Counted from the stretch's first letter, positions 50,727 to 60,511 are shown. The stretch: DNA of 64,000 nucleotides from Mucilaginibacter sp. OK283 (GCF_900110415.1 NZ_FODR01000010.1:62001-126000), one strand, 5' to 3'. The notes: generated from the sequence alone by a model not told the origin. Numbers and translations: made by a program.

Positions 50727-51230
50727 TTATTGCCTGGCCGCGGGCGCTTCTTTTTTCGCAAATGCATCTTGCATCATTTGCTCCAGCTCAGGCCTGTGGT
50801 CGGCTATGGTTTTTTGTCCTAAAGCCATGCCCTTTTGCATTAAAATTGGAGTTTTCGCGCTTAACTTTTTGCCAAGCGGCGAATTATAAAAGGCCGTTAA
50901 TTGATTGAGTTCATCTTCGGTATACTCTGTGGCGTATATTTTTGCAAATTCACCTTTCAATATATCCCACGAATAGTATTTGACCATAAAACGTTTCATT
51001 ACGTTTACAAATTCGCCTCGTTGCGCTTCAGGAACCTGGGCGCTTGACGTATTTATCATGTTATCAACAATTCCTCCAAATTGGCTGTTTATACCGGTGG
51101 CTATTAAAAAATTTTCGGCCGCTTTTAATTGCGATGCACTGAAGGATGGAGTGGTGGTTTGCGCCTTTGAGTTGGTGATGCAGAAGAGCAAAATGCCCAT
51201 TAAGGCGATAAGGGTTGGTTTAAATTTCAT
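50727..51230 (-). CDS. DUF2059 domain secreted protein
   Basis: A 167-residue protein with a signal peptide (LIALMGILLFCITNSKAQ). The DUF2059 core is visible as IYATEYTEDELNQLTAFYNS followed by PLGKKLSAKTPILMQKGMAL. The function of the family is not known. It begins 3 bases after the membrane acyltransferase-like gene ends, so the two are probably co-transcribed. Confidence 0.85.
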   Translation of the reverse strand: MKFKPTLIALMGILLFCITNSKAQTTTPSFSASQLKAAENFLIATGINSQFGGIVDNMINTSSAQVPEAQRGEFVNVMKRFMVKYYSWDILKGEFAKIYATEYTEDELNQLTAFYNSPLGKKLSAKTPILMQKGMALGQKTIADHRPELEQMMQDAFAKKEAPAARQ

Positions 51231-51233
51231 TTA

Positions 51234-52346
51234 CTATATTTTGATAATTATTTTTCGAAGATACAATATCCACATCACCAGCCATAATATAATAACTGTA
51301 AATATGGCACTTGCCAATGAGGCATTCAGGGGCGAGAAATGGGGCGCAAAAAAGGTTTGATAAATAGATAAACCGCCAATTTTTATCATGTTCATATAAT
51401 GCGGAATAAAACCCGAAAGCACATACGCCGTTATGGCGTTGGCCCCAAAAACCACAAAAGGATAGGTAAACCTTTTACGCCCCTGCACATCAATAAGCCA
51501 GTAGCTTAGTGCAAGCGCAATGGTGGCCAATCCGCCGGTATAAAGCACAAAAGAGCTTGTCCACAGGGCTTTATTGATTGGGAAAAATAAGTCCCAAACC
51601 AGGCCCGCAACAACGGCGATAACACCATAGGTAAACATCCAGCTAACCTTAACATTGTCATCTACATCTTTCCGCTTCAGCCAGGTGCCAATCCTGATAC
51701 CGAACAATCCGGTTGCCACAGCAGGTAAGGTGCCCAATAAACCTTCGGGGTCCCAGGTGTGCGATTCACTCCAGAGGTGATTGGTGGTAAATACCAACCT
51801 GTCTATCCAGGCCCCCATGTTGGTGGCCGGCTCCAGGTTGGCATAACCTACACCCGGAACGGGGATAAATGTCATGATGATAAAATAACCAATTAACGCG
51901 CCGGCAAAAATCCAATCGCGTGTTTTTTGTGACGTTTTTAGATAGATGATGGTACAAATGAAATAGATCAAAGCAATACGGGGCAATACGCCGGGAAACC
52001 TTAAATGCGAAAAGCCACGGTCCCAATGAAATATCAATTGCGTTATCCAGGGGATGGCAATTAAGATAGCGGTGCGCTGCAGGGCCTTCAGAATTAGTTT
52101 GGAATGAGAAACGGTTGCTTTCCTGCTTTCCATGGCATAGGTAACCGATACCCCAACCATAAACAAAAAAAATGGGAATACCAGGTCTGTAGGCGTACAT
52201 CCATTCCATTTGGAATGTTCAAGCGGTGCATAGATGTGGCCCCAATCGCCGGGATCGTTCACGAGTATCATGGCGGCAATTGTGACCCCACGCATTACGT
52301 CGAGGGAGAGAAGTCTTACTGGTTTTTGAGTATTGGTTTCGCTCAT
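51234..52346 (-). CDS. HGSNAT/NagX-like membrane acyltransferase (DUF5009/DUF1624 type)
   Basis: A 370-residue polytopic membrane protein with about ten spans. The N-terminal signature RLLSLDVMRGVTIAAMILVN, then WNGCTPTDLVFPFFLFMVGV, is that of heparan-alpha-glucosaminide N-acetyltransferase-like proteins. Related bacterial genes (NagX) occur with amino-sugar use genes, which fits the deaminase gene upstream on the same strand and the anmK gene beyond. It may transfer acetyl groups to amino sugars or oligosaccharides across the inner membrane; this is inferred from family and context. Confidence 0.87.
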   Translation of the reverse strand: MSETNTQKPVRLLSLDVMRGVTIAAMILVNDPGDWGHIYAPLEHSKWNGCTPTDLVFPFFLFMVGVSVTYAMESRKATVSHSKLILKALQRTAILIAIPWITQLIFHWDRGFSHLRFPGVLPRIALIYFICTIIYLKTSQKTRDWIFAGALIGYFIIMTFIPVPGVGYANLEPATNMGAWIDRLVFTTNHLWSESHTWDPEGLLGTLPAVATGLFGIRIGTWLKRKDVDDNVKVSWMFTYGVIAVVAGLVWDLFFPINKALWTSSFVLYTGGLATIALALSYWLIDVQGRKRFTYPFVVFGANAITAYVLSGFIPHYMNMIKIGGLSIYQTFFAPHFSPLNASLASAIFTVIILWLVMWILYLRKIIIKI

Positions 52347-52408
52347 TTAAATACTGGTGTTATTTTATAAATATAGCGATGGATTTGAAACCCATCGCTA
52401 TGGCATGT

Positions 52409-52819
52409 TCAATCATTCGCTCGGTTGATAATGGAGATTTCGATGCCTATACCTAAATCAGCTGCCAGTTTTAACAATTCCTTTGGTAGATATTGGGTTT
52501 GCGTGAACTTATCAGGGTTATATGCAACTCCAAAATCCAAAACTGCATATTGAATTTCAGAACCAGAATTGATGAACAGCAATTTATTCCTATTACTTTC
52601 CAAAAATTCAATAACATCTTTCACCTGTTGCTTAAAGTCGGTAAAATCGGCCTCACTGGCATCTATCGCGCAGCCAGAGTGTTCAAATTTTTTTCCATCT
52701 GGCTTCGACTTAACTTTAGGATCCCCTTTGTAGAAAACTTTATATGGATCAATTCCGGTCTTTAAGATAAAGCTATCTACATCAAAGTCTTCTCCAATTA
52801 TTCGCAGTACACATGACAT
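52409..52819 (-). CDS. Small hypothetical protein, DUF4279-like
   Basis: A 136-residue soluble protein. Its opening CVLRIIGEDFDVDSFILKTG (a strand followed by a D-F-D-x-D-x-F helix) resembles DUF4279 proteins. The middle contains VKDVIEFLESNRNKLLFINS and it ends LAADLGIGIEISIINR. The family call is by eye. The function is unknown. It lies 8 bases after the nagB-type gene on the same strand. Confidence 0.65.
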   Translation of the reverse strand: MSCVLRIIGEDFDVDSFILKTGIDPYKVFYKGDPKVKSKPDGKKFEHSGCAIDASEADFTDFKQQVKDVIEFLESNRNKLLFINSGSEIQYAVLDFGVAYNPDKFTQTQYLPKELLKLAADLGIGIEISIINRAND

Positions 52820-52827
52820 AACCTATT

Positions 52828-54750
52828 TTAAAAAATAAATCGCTTAAATCCTTCCATGGCTTCATATTCTGCTAAACCAAGTCTATCATATTTCTTCGCG
52901 GTATCTCGTGTCCTGTCTTCTGCACGAACCCAGAATTCGCGTGCATCATCACCTGGGAAAACCGGACGATCTTTTTGAGATTGGTGTTTGAAGATAGCGT
53001 TACGCTTGCGGATAACCTCCTGTGGAGAAAGCGGTACAGCCATTTCAATTTCATGAGTTTCAAACTCGTGCCATGCACCGCGGTACATCCATAACCAGCA
53101 ATCTTTTACCCATTCTTCGGTTGCCTTCAAACGGTCAAGGGCAGCTAAAATGATATTGAAGCAAACCAGGTGGGTTCCGTTAGGGTCGGCAAAATCACCG
53201 GCAGCGAAGATCTGGTGTGGTTTTATTTTCTGTAACAGGTCGATAGTTAACAGGATATCCTCCTCGCCAACGGTGTTCTTTTTGGTTTTACCGGTTTCAT
53301 AAAAAGGCAGGGCCATAAAGTGGATATGATCGTCAGGCAGGCCTGCATAACGGGCGCCTGAGATGGCTTCTGTTTTGCGGATAAAACCTTTTACATTCCT
53401 GATTTCGCGGGTATCAATCTGGTTGGGTTGTTTTTGCGGGAAGAAGGCACGCATCTCTTCGTATAACGAAGTCAGGTGCGCGCTGTCCTCACCAATGCTG
53501 TTGGTAAAATCGATGGCGAATTCCATGTAACGCAGTACATCATCATCCCAAACTGCGGTGTTGCCCGATGTTTGGTAAGCAACATGCACATCATGCCCCT
53601 GGTCGACCAGGCGAATGAAGGTACCACCCATCGAAATCACATCATCATCCGGGTGCGGGGAGAAGATAACCGAGCGTTTTTTTGCCGGTAAAGCCCTTTC
53701 CGGGCGTTGTGAATCATCAGCATTCGGTTTGCCGCCCGGCCAGCCGGTAATGGTATGCTGTATCTGGTTAAAAATATCAATATTGATGTTGTAAACAGGG
53801 CCCTGCTCTACAGCTAATTGAGCCATACCATGGTTGTTGTAATCTTCTTCGGTAAGTTTTAATACCGGTTTACCAATGGTATCAGCCAGCCAGATCACGG
53901 CTTTCTTTTTCAGGGTATTATCATCCCATGAACAATCTTTTACCAGCCAGGGGGTATCAAAGCGGGTTAATTCAGATGCTGCCGCTTCGTCCAGCACAAA
54001 TTCAACATGCTCTGATAATTGCAGGTAGGTGGCAGGTACTTCGCCTGATATCTCGCCTTCCACGGCTTTTTTAACAATAGGGGCTTTTTTGGCGCTCCAG
54101 GCCATCAGGATGATTTCGCGGGCTTTAAAAATGGTGCCAATACCCATGGTGATGGCTTTGGTAGGCACATTGGCCTTGCCGCCAAAATCGCGGGCGGCAT
54201 CGCTGCGAGTCAAATCATCTAAAGTAACCAAACGGGTACCCGAATTTGGCGCAGAGCCAGGCTCATTAAATCCGATGTGGCCGGTACGGCCGATACCTAA
54301 TATCTGCAGATCCAGGCCGCCTAATTCTTCAATCTGTTTTTCATAATCCAGGCAGAAGGCAACCACGTCTTCTTTATCCAAAGTACCATCGGGGATATGG
54401 ACATTGGCTTTATCAATATCAACATGGCTGAAAAGGTTTTCATACATGAAAGTAACATAGCTTTGGGCGGCATCGGGCTTCATGGGATAGTACTCATCCA
54501 AATTAAAGGTGATGACATCTTTAAACGACAAGCCTTCTTCTTTGTGCAAGCGTACCAGTTCGGCATAAACACGGATGGGGGTAACACCGGTTGCCAGGCC
54601 AAGCACTGCCTGCTCGCCTTTTGCCTGCTTATCGCGGATAAGTTTGGCTATCCTGCCTGCTACGGCAATGGATGCCTCCTGCTGGTTGCCATAAACGCTT
54701 ACCGGCAGCTTCTCGTACCGGGTCTCTTCCAATAAATTTAATCGGGCCAT
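52828..54750 (-). CDS. nagB: Glucosamine-6-phosphate deaminase fused to a PIG-L/LmbE-like domain
   Basis: A 640-residue two-domain protein. Residues 1 to ~265 are the NagB isomerase/deaminase: ITFNLDEYYPM, LGIGRTGHIGFNEPGS and ITMGIGTIFKA. Residues ~350-620 are a PIG-L deacetylase-like domain with the HPDDD motif from His366. NagB turns GlcN-6-P into fructose-6-P and ammonia. The fused form is known in Bacteroidota; the task of the second domain is not settled. It is divergent from anmK, with 102 bases between them. Confidence 0.93.
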   Translation of the reverse strand: MARLNLLEETRYEKLPVSVYGNQQEASIAVAGRIAKLIRDKQAKGEQAVLGLATGVTPIRVYAELVRLHKEEGLSFKDVITFNLDEYYPMKPDAAQSYVTFMYENLFSHVDIDKANVHIPDGTLDKEDVVAFCLDYEKQIEELGGLDLQILGIGRTGHIGFNEPGSAPNSGTRLVTLDDLTRSDAARDFGGKANVPTKAITMGIGTIFKAREIILMAWSAKKAPIVKKAVEGEISGEVPATYLQLSEHVEFVLDEAAASELTRFDTPWLVKDCSWDDNTLKKKAVIWLADTIGKPVLKLTEEDYNNHGMAQLAVEQGPVYNINIDIFNQIQHTITGWPGGKPNADDSQRPERALPAKKRSVIFSPHPDDDVISMGGTFIRLVDQGHDVHVAYQTSGNTAVWDDDVLRYMEFAIDFTNSIGEDSAHLTSLYEEMRAFFPQKQPNQIDTREIRNVKGFIRKTEAISGARYAGLPDDHIHFMALPFYETGKTKKNTVGEEDILLTIDLLQKIKPHQIFAAGDFADPNGTHLVCFNIILAALDRLKATEEWVKDCWLWMYRGAWHEFETHEIEMAVPLSPQEVIRKRNAIFKHQSQKDRPVFPGDDAREFWVRAEDRTRDTAKKYDRLGLAEYEAMEGFKRFIF

Positions 54751-54852
54751 GGGATGGGTTGAATTTGGTTGAAAACAAATATATCAGATATTTATTGACC
54801 ACAACCATTATTTTAACTTTTGTAAACGGCCAACAAATAGTAATTTAACCGG

Positions 54853-56040
54853 ATGTTACCGTTAAACCAAAATCTGCAAAAACTTTTTGATGTTGCACAA
54901 AAGCCTGCCAAAACCGGCATTGGCTTAATGTCGGGTACGTCATTAGATGGACTGGATATTGCTTTATGCAGTTTTACGGGCAATGGCTTACAAACCCAAT
55001 TTGAGTTACTACAATTCATCACGATACCATATCCCGAAAGTTTTAAAGCAGAAGTGCAGCAGGTATTCGCCCTAAAAACAATCGACCTGGAGAAACTGAC
55101 TTTACTAAATGCTTTCATCGGCAACTATCATGGACAACTGGTGCTTCAGGCGCTCTCTGAATGGAATATCGAACCACGTACAGTTGATTTTATTGCCAGC
55201 CATGGCCAAACTATTTACCATGCCCCAAAACGGTTACATAAGCAGGTGGGGTATCCGAATGCTACATTACAAATTGGCGATGGTGACCACCTGGCAGTAA
55301 AAACGGGGATATTAACCATAAGCGATTTCAGGCAAAAACATATTGCCGCGGGCGGAGAAGGTGCGCCGTTGGCCCTATATGGAGATGTACTATTGGGCAG
55401 TAAACCCGGCGAAGAAAGAATTTTGCTAAATATTGGAGGTATTGCCAACCTTACTTATTTACCGGCTGATAGCGATGCAAGCAAGGTTTTATGTACAGAT
55501 ATCGGCCCCGGTAATACATTGATTGATGCCGCCTGCCGCAAGTATTTTAACAAAGCTTTCGACGAGGATTCTGCTATAGCCAACAGCGGTAAAGTAAATG
55601 AGGATTTGCTTACCGCACTACTCAACCATCCGTTTTTTGCCGAGGCCGCGCCAAAAACTACCGGGCCGGAATTATTTAACCTGGCGTTTGTTGAAGATGC
55701 GCAACAACGATCACAAACAAAGAAACTTGCACACGAAGATCTGGTAAGTACATTAAGCGCCTTTACAGCTGCATCCATCATCAATTTTATCGAATCCAAT
55801 ATAGGGGCTGATGATCTAAAAATATTTGTAAGCGGCGGCGGAGCAAGAAACCCCTTTGTGATAGCCCGGTTGAGGCAGGTGTTTGCAAACATTAAAGATA
55901 CCGGCAGTTTGGGGATCAACCCGGATGCTAAAGAGGCTATATTGTTTGCATTATTGGGCAATGAAGCTTTATGCGGCGAGCCTATTGCCATAGGTAACAA
56001 TCCAAGGGTGTTGATGGGGAAATTTAGTTTTGCCCTATAA
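54853..56040 (+). CDS. anmK: Anhydro-N-acetylmuramic acid kinase
   Basis: A 395-residue kinase. GIGLMSGTSLDGLDIALCSF is the N-terminal ATP-binding motif of the family. SHGQTIYHAP and CTDIGPGNTLIDA follow, and the C-terminal VSGGGARNPF is the adenosine site. It hydrolyses the 1,6-anhydro bond of cell-wall-derived anhydroMurNAc and phosphorylates it to MurNAc-6-P. It is divergent from the NagB-type gene, in line with peptidoglycan recycling; no MurQ etherase is in the window. Confidence 0.94.
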   Translation: MLPLNQNLQKLFDVAQKPAKTGIGLMSGTSLDGLDIALCSFTGNGLQTQFELLQFITIPYPESFKAEVQQVFALKTIDLEKLTLLNAFIGNYHGQLVLQALSEWNIEPRTVDFIASHGQTIYHAPKRLHKQVGYPNATLQIGDGDHLAVKTGILTISDFRQKHIAAGGEGAPLALYGDVLLGSKPGEERILLNIGGIANLTYLPADSDASKVLCTDIGPGNTLIDAACRKYFNKAFDEDSAIANSGKVNEDLLTALLNHPFFAEAAPKTTGPELFNLAFVEDAQQRSQTKKLAHEDLVSTLSAFTAASIINFIESNIGADDLKIFVSGGGARNPFVIARLRQVFANIKDTGSLGINPDAKEAILFALLGNEALCGEPIAIGNNPRVLMGKFSFAL

Positions 56041-56069
56041 AAATTGTGTTAATCAGATTCAAATTAGGT

Positions 56070-56429
56070 ATGATAGATAATCAATTTGCATTACAGTTTG
56101 CCGCTGATTGGATAATCTGCTGGAACAAGCAGGATTTAGATACGCTGATGGAGCACTACACTGATGATTTTAGCATTCAAACACCATACGCCCTGAAAAT
56201 ATACCCCGATTGCGGCGGTATTATATCGGGTAAAAAAAACGTAAGACTTTATTGGGAAACCGCCCTGAGCAAACTGCCTAACCTGCATTTTGAGTTGTTG
56301 GAAGTACTTACCGGCGTAAATAACATCAGCATATATTACCACAATACTGATAGCGGCAAAAATGCCGTGGAGAATTTATTTTTTAATGGTGATGGTATGG
56401 TGGATAAGGTTATTGTGACGTATAATTGA
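56070..56429 (+). CDS. NTF2-like (SnoaL-type) small protein
   Basis: About 119 residues from MIDNQFALQF (ATG at 56070). An ATG at 56046 is in frame but lies close to the anmK stop. The pattern WIICWNKQDLDTLMEHYTDD, a later GKKNVRLYWETAL and the C-terminal strands fit the cone-shaped NTF2-like fold. Such proteins bind small ligands or act as isomerases; no role can be given. It starts 29 bases after anmK ends, so it may be co-transcribed. Confidence 0.78.
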   Translation: MIDNQFALQFAADWIICWNKQDLDTLMEHYTDDFSIQTPYALKIYPDCGGIISGKKNVRLYWETALSKLPNLHFELLEVLTGVNNISIYYHNTDSGKNAVENLFFNGDGMVDKVIVTYN

Positions 56430-56512
56430 ATGTTGTTGTTGTATCTTAATATATTGCAAACGCCAGTTTGTGAAAGATACTTTTTTATATTTAATGGCAT
56501 CAAAACCTTTAC

Positions 56513-57121
56513 ATGATTAAAAATAAGAAACTCCTCATCGTTACCTTGATCTGTTTTATCGGCATCAACACCTCTTATTTTTGGGATAGCTATGCAGGGG
56601 TTTTATTTCTGCCACTTGCACTGGCTGGTTTTATAACATTTGTTATTGCGTTTTTACTATTGTTAAGGCAGATATACATGGTGGTACGGGAGCGATTTGC
56701 CGATAAGTCAAGATTGTATACCACAATAGCGATAACCGTGTTGCTGGCTCTTATCGTAATTGAGCCGTTCGGGATCATCGATTTTGAAAAACTGGAGGGT
56801 AAAAGTATTTTCTCTGCCGGGTATAAAGGAGTTGCAAGCTGCAGTTCGGCTTTAAAGTTAACAGCAGACCATAAATATTTTGTACGGGGAGTTTGCTTTG
56901 GAGTAGAACACCTGAGCGGGACATACACCGTTGCTAATGATACAATAAGGTTTAACTCCCCGGCATCTGGCCGATCAAACGGTTATTATGAGTTTGGTGT
57001 GATAAAGATGCTTAGTAACCCGCCGGGTAGCCATATTATAGGCGAATTACGCCTGTACAGGTCTGTAAAAGATTCCATGCCATTGCCTATGGGTGTAACG
57101 CTGAACGAATTGACGAAATGA
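56513..57121 (+). CDS. Hypothetical membrane protein
   Basis: A 202-residue protein with three hydrophobic segments in the first ~90 residues: LLIVTLICFIGINTSYFW, VLFLPLALAGFITFVIAFLL and TIAITVLLALIVIEPFGI. A soluble C-terminal half of about 110 residues follows, with two cysteines (ASCSSALK, GVCFGVEH) that might pair outside the membrane. I do not recognise the family. It starts 83 bases after the NTF2-like gene. Confidence 0.72.
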   Translation: MIKNKKLLIVTLICFIGINTSYFWDSYAGVLFLPLALAGFITFVIAFLLLLRQIYMVVRERFADKSRLYTTIAITVLLALIVIEPFGIIDFEKLEGKSIFSAGYKGVASCSSALKLTADHKYFVRGVCFGVEHLSGTYTVANDTIRFNSPASGRSNGYYEFGVIKMLSNPPGSHIIGELRLYRSVKDSMPLPMGVTLNELTK

Positions 57122-57182
57122 GTTTTAGATAATACGATGACCTGCCTATCGCAGCAACTTTGTACCAAAGAAACTATTATTC

Positions 57183-57554
57183 CTAAATACCCTCGGCTAC
57201 CCTAATATAATACCCGTTGATATCAATAAAAGCAAATTCCCTTAATCCATACGGATGTGTTTTTAGGCCATCGGCTATTTCAACGTTTCGTTCCTGTAGT
57301 TCGGCATAAACGCTGTCAATATTATCAACAAACCACATCAGGGGCAGGCGGTGTTTGGTATTGTTAATTGCAGCGGTAAACCCGGCATCTTCACCAAACA
57401 GCAGGCGCATATCATCGCGTCTTATTCCACCGTCTTTATCGCCCTCGGTCCACTCATCATAAAAGCCAAGGGTTTCACGGTAATAATCAAGCGTCTGTTT
57501 TAAATCCTTTACCGGCAGGTGCGGGCTGCTACGGATAAATTTTTTTGTTTTCAT
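57183..57554 (-). CDS. Glyoxalase/bleomycin-resistance (VOC) family protein
   Basis: A 123-residue single VOC domain. It opens with IRSSPHLPVKDLKQTLDYYR and continues ETLGFYDEWTEGDKDGG and MRLLFGEDAG. The second beta-alpha-beta unit is LPLMWFVDNIDSVYAELQER, ending PYGLREFAFIDINGYYIRV. The glutamate or aspartate near the end and His of SPHLPV could bind a metal. The substrate cannot be deduced. It is a lone leftward gene between two rightward ones. Confidence 0.88.
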   Translation of the reverse strand: MKTKKFIRSSPHLPVKDLKQTLDYYRETLGFYDEWTEGDKDGGIRRDDMRLLFGEDAGFTAAINNTKHRLPLMWFVDNIDSVYAELQERNVEIADGLKTHPYGLREFAFIDINGYYIRVAEGI

Positions 57555-57616
57555 GAACGGAGAGGTTGATTACAGTAAATTTAATATGCTTTTTTAATCA
57601 GTACAAAAAACAGGTG

Positions 57617-57823
57617 TCAGTAACCAAAAGATTGCAGCGTATTATGCCGCAGCTTTAACAGCTTTTTATCTTTTAAATAAACCATCCAGAATTTGGCGCG
57701 ATCATCGGAGTTGCAGCCATATACGTTTGCGGAGTTACATAGTTTGGCAGGGAAACCCGGCCCGGAATCATAACGCCTTTTTTCAACGAAATATACAAGG
57801 ACGGCAACATTATGATTTATCAA
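57617..57823 (-). CDS. Possible small hypothetical protein
   Basis: A 68-codon frame in the 320-base gap between the VOC gene and the GH116 gene. The translation (SANVYGCNSDDRAKFWMVYL near its centre) has a plausible composition and two cysteines. No family match, signal peptide or ribosome site is evident. It could be a gene fragment or chance; I keep it as a weak call. Nothing else is seen in this gap. Confidence 0.3.
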   Translation of the reverse strand: MINHNVAVLVYFVEKRRYDSGPGFPAKLCNSANVYGCNSDDRAKFWMVYLKDKKLLKLRHNTLQSFGY

Positions 57824-57874
57824 TAATTAATGATAAGTTGGTATTCATTTCCATATAAACCGGGGATCAGCATA

Positions 57875-60511
57875 ATGGAGGATAAAAAAGGTCGCAGAAG
57901 CTTTTTAAAAAAAGTGGGTGTTAGCGGAGCCATGGCCATGATGCCGGCTGCTGTTATAAATATTGCAGATGCCAAAGCGTTGGGCGAACCCGCTGTAGAT
58001 ATTAACGATACTTCGGGCAAACCTGTAAAACGGGCGTACAATACCGCCTATACCGGTGATCATTTAAACCGTGTTGCATTCCCTATAGGCGGTATGGGCG
58101 CGGGCATGTTTTGTTTGGAGGGCACGGGTGCTGTTTCGCATGTATCCATACGCAATAAGCCCGATATTTTTAACGAACCCGGTATATTTGCCGCCATTCA
58201 TGTAAAGGGGGTTGCCCGGGGAGCAAAGCTTTTGGAAGGCCCCGTACCCGATTGGAAAAAGTTTGGCCTCCGCGATGCCGGCAATGGCCTCACGGGTTCA
58301 ACTACCGGCTTGCCGCGTTTTCACGCCGCCGAGTTTAAAACCGAATTTCCGTTTTGCCACATTAAACTTATTGACCAGGATATCCCATTATCTGTTGGCA
58401 TTACCGGGTGGAGCCCCTTTATCCCTACCGATGATGATAACTCGAGCCTGCCTGTCGGGGCCATTGAATATCAATTTACAAATACAGGCACATCTAAAGT
58501 TAGCGCGGTGTTTAGCTTTAACGCCCGCAATTTTTGGGGCGACGCAAAGGGAAAGGACGCGGTGCTACCCACAAAAAACGGGTTTACGGCTACAGCTACC
58601 GGCAACGGCGAAACCAGTTTCCCTTTAGATTTTACGGTATTTACCGATGATGACCATACGGTTGTTGATCATTGCTGGTTCAGGGGTGGCTGGTGGGATC
58701 CGTTTACTATGGCCTGGAACGCCATAAAAGATGGCCGGGTGGTTGATAATCCTGCTGTGCCTGCCAATGCCCCCGGCGCCAGCCTTTACGTGCCTTTTGA
58801 TGTAGCGCCCGGCAAACAAAAAACAATAAAGGTGATGCTGGCCTGGTACTCGCCCGAAACCCGGCTAACATTTGGTACCTCGGGTAAAAAAAAAGAGGGC
58901 TGCGACCCGGCCTCGGGCTGCTGCAATTCGCCGGCAGATATTGGTTTGGATAAGTACGACAAGGATTTTGACGGTAAATTTTATAAGCCCTGGTACAGTA
59001 ACCGTTTCGAAAATATAGATAGCGTAAGCAGCTACTGGCGACAAAATTATAACGACTTAAAAGCAAAGTCGCGGTTGTTTACAAAGGCGTTTTATGCCAG
59101 CACCTTACCGCCCGAAGTTATTGAAGCGGTAGCCTGTAACCTTTCTATTTTAAAATCTCCAACTGTAATGCGGCAGTACGATGGCCGCCTGTGGAATTTT
59201 GAAGGCTGCGGCGATGACTCGGGCTGTTGCCATGGTTCATGTACCCATGTTTGGAATTATGCCCAGGCAATTCCGCATCTGTTCCCCGCGCTGGAACGCA
59301 GCCTGCGGGCCACTGAGTTTTGCGAAGACCAGGCCGAAGACGGCCACCAAACCTTTAGGGCCAACCTGCCGATAAACCCGGTGGCGCATGATTTTCATTC
59401 GGCTGCCGACGGGCAACTTGGCGGCATCATGAAGGTTTACCGCGATTGGCGCATCAGCGGCGATAACGACTGGCTTAAAAAGATATTCCCCATGGTAAAA
59501 GTGAGTATGGATTACTGCATCAAAACCTGGGACCCACGGCACAAAGGTGTGATAGAAGAACCTCATCATAATACCTACGATATTGAGTTTTGGGGAGCCG
59601 ATGGCATGCATACCAGCTTTTACCTTGGAGCGCTCCAAAGCTTTATAGCAATGGGCTGGTTTTTAAAACGGGATGTTGGTATTTACCGCGATTTACAGGC
59701 CAAAGGCAAGGCGATGATAGAAAACGCGCTTTATAATGGAGAGTTTTTTATACAGGAAATTAACTATACCGGCCTTAACGCCAAAGATCCATCCAAAGAA
59801 AAATCATACGGCGGCGAATACTCAAAAGAGGCTGAAGCATTGCTGCATACCGAAGGCCCCAAATACCAATACGGCAAGGGCTGCCTGAGCGATGGCGTAC
59901 TTGGCGCCTGGATAGGCCGCATGTGCGGATTGGAGGATGTTATCGACAGCAAAAAAATAAACAGCCACCTGCAATCGGTATACAAATACAATTTTAAAAG
60001 CGACCTTAGCGAACATGCCAATCCGCAACGCCCGTCATTTGCGCTGGGTAACGAGGCCGGCCTGCTGCTTTGCACCTGGCCCAAAGGCGGCAAATTATCG
60101 TTGCCGTTTGTATACAGCGACGAAGTTTGGACAGGTATTGAACACCAGGTAGCATCGCACTTAATGCTCACCGGCAAGGTGGCCCAAGGCCTAAACGTGC
60201 TGCGTGCCTCCCGTAACCGTTATGATGGGAAAGTGCGCAATCCCTTTAACGAGTACGAATGTGGCCACTGGTATGCACGCGCCCTATCAAGCTACGGCTA
60301 CCTGCAGGCACTCACCGGTGTAAGGTTCGACGCGGTTACAGGTGTATTACATATCGATTCGAAAATTGGCGATTTTACAAGCTTCTTATCAACGGCAACA
60401 GGTTTCGGTACGGTATCGCTTAAGGCAGGTAAACCATCCTTAATTGTTGTTTACGGGAGCATTAATGTTAAAAAGGTAATGGTGAGCGGGAGGGAAGTGG
60501 TGATGGGGTAA
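57875..60511 (+). CDS. Secreted GH116-family glycosidase (glucosylceramidase/beta-glucosidase type)
   Basis: About 878 residues from the ATG at 57875. A twin-arginine signal GRRSFLKKVGVSGAMAMMPA shows Tat export. The N-terminal GH116 beta domain (FPIGGMGAGMFCLEGTGAVS) is followed by an alpha6-barrel catalytic domain starting near residue 405. By comparison with GBA2, Glu443 (in NFEGC) and Asp569 (in HNTYDIEFWGADG) are the likely nucleophile and acid/base; I am moderately sure. Two cysteine clusters (GCDPASGCC and CGDDSGCCHGSC) stand out. It is periplasmic or exported, acting on beta-linked glucosides or xylosides. Confidence 0.88.
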   Translation: MEDKKGRRSFLKKVGVSGAMAMMPAAVINIADAKALGEPAVDINDTSGKPVKRAYNTAYTGDHLNRVAFPIGGMGAGMFCLEGTGAVSHVSIRNKPDIFNEPGIFAAIHVKGVARGAKLLEGPVPDWKKFGLRDAGNGLTGSTTGLPRFHAAEFKTEFPFCHIKLIDQDIPLSVGITGWSPFIPTDDDNSSLPVGAIEYQFTNTGTSKVSAVFSFNARNFWGDAKGKDAVLPTKNGFTATATGNGETSFPLDFTVFTDDDHTVVDHCWFRGGWWDPFTMAWNAIKDGRVVDNPAVPANAPGASLYVPFDVAPGKQKTIKVMLAWYSPETRLTFGTSGKKKEGCDPASGCCNSPADIGLDKYDKDFDGKFYKPWYSNRFENIDSVSSYWRQNYNDLKAKSRLFTKAFYASTLPPEVIEAVACNLSILKSPTVMRQYDGRLWNFEGCGDDSGCCHGSCTHVWNYAQAIPHLFPALERSLRATEFCEDQAEDGHQTFRANLPINPVAHDFHSAADGQLGGIMKVYRDWRISGDNDWLKKIFPMVKVSMDYCIKTWDPRHKGVIEEPHHNTYDIEFWGADGMHTSFYLGALQSFIAMGWFLKRDVGIYRDLQAKGKAMIENALYNGEFFIQEINYTGLNAKDPSKEKSYGGEYSKEAEALLHTEGPKYQYGKGCLSDGVLGAWIGRMCGLEDVIDSKKINSHLQSVYKYNFKSDLSEHANPQRPSFALGNEAGLLLCTWPKGGKLSLPFVYSDEVWTGIEHQVASHLMLTGKVAQGLNVLRASRNRYDGKVRNPFNEYECGHWYARALSSYGYLQALTGVRFDAVTGVLHIDSKIGDFTSFLSTATGFGTVSLKAGKPSLIVVYGSINVKKVMVSGREVVMG

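Noticed and set aside
55455..56000. 181-codon frame antisense to anmK
   Set aside because: Low-information translation opposite a clearly real kinase.
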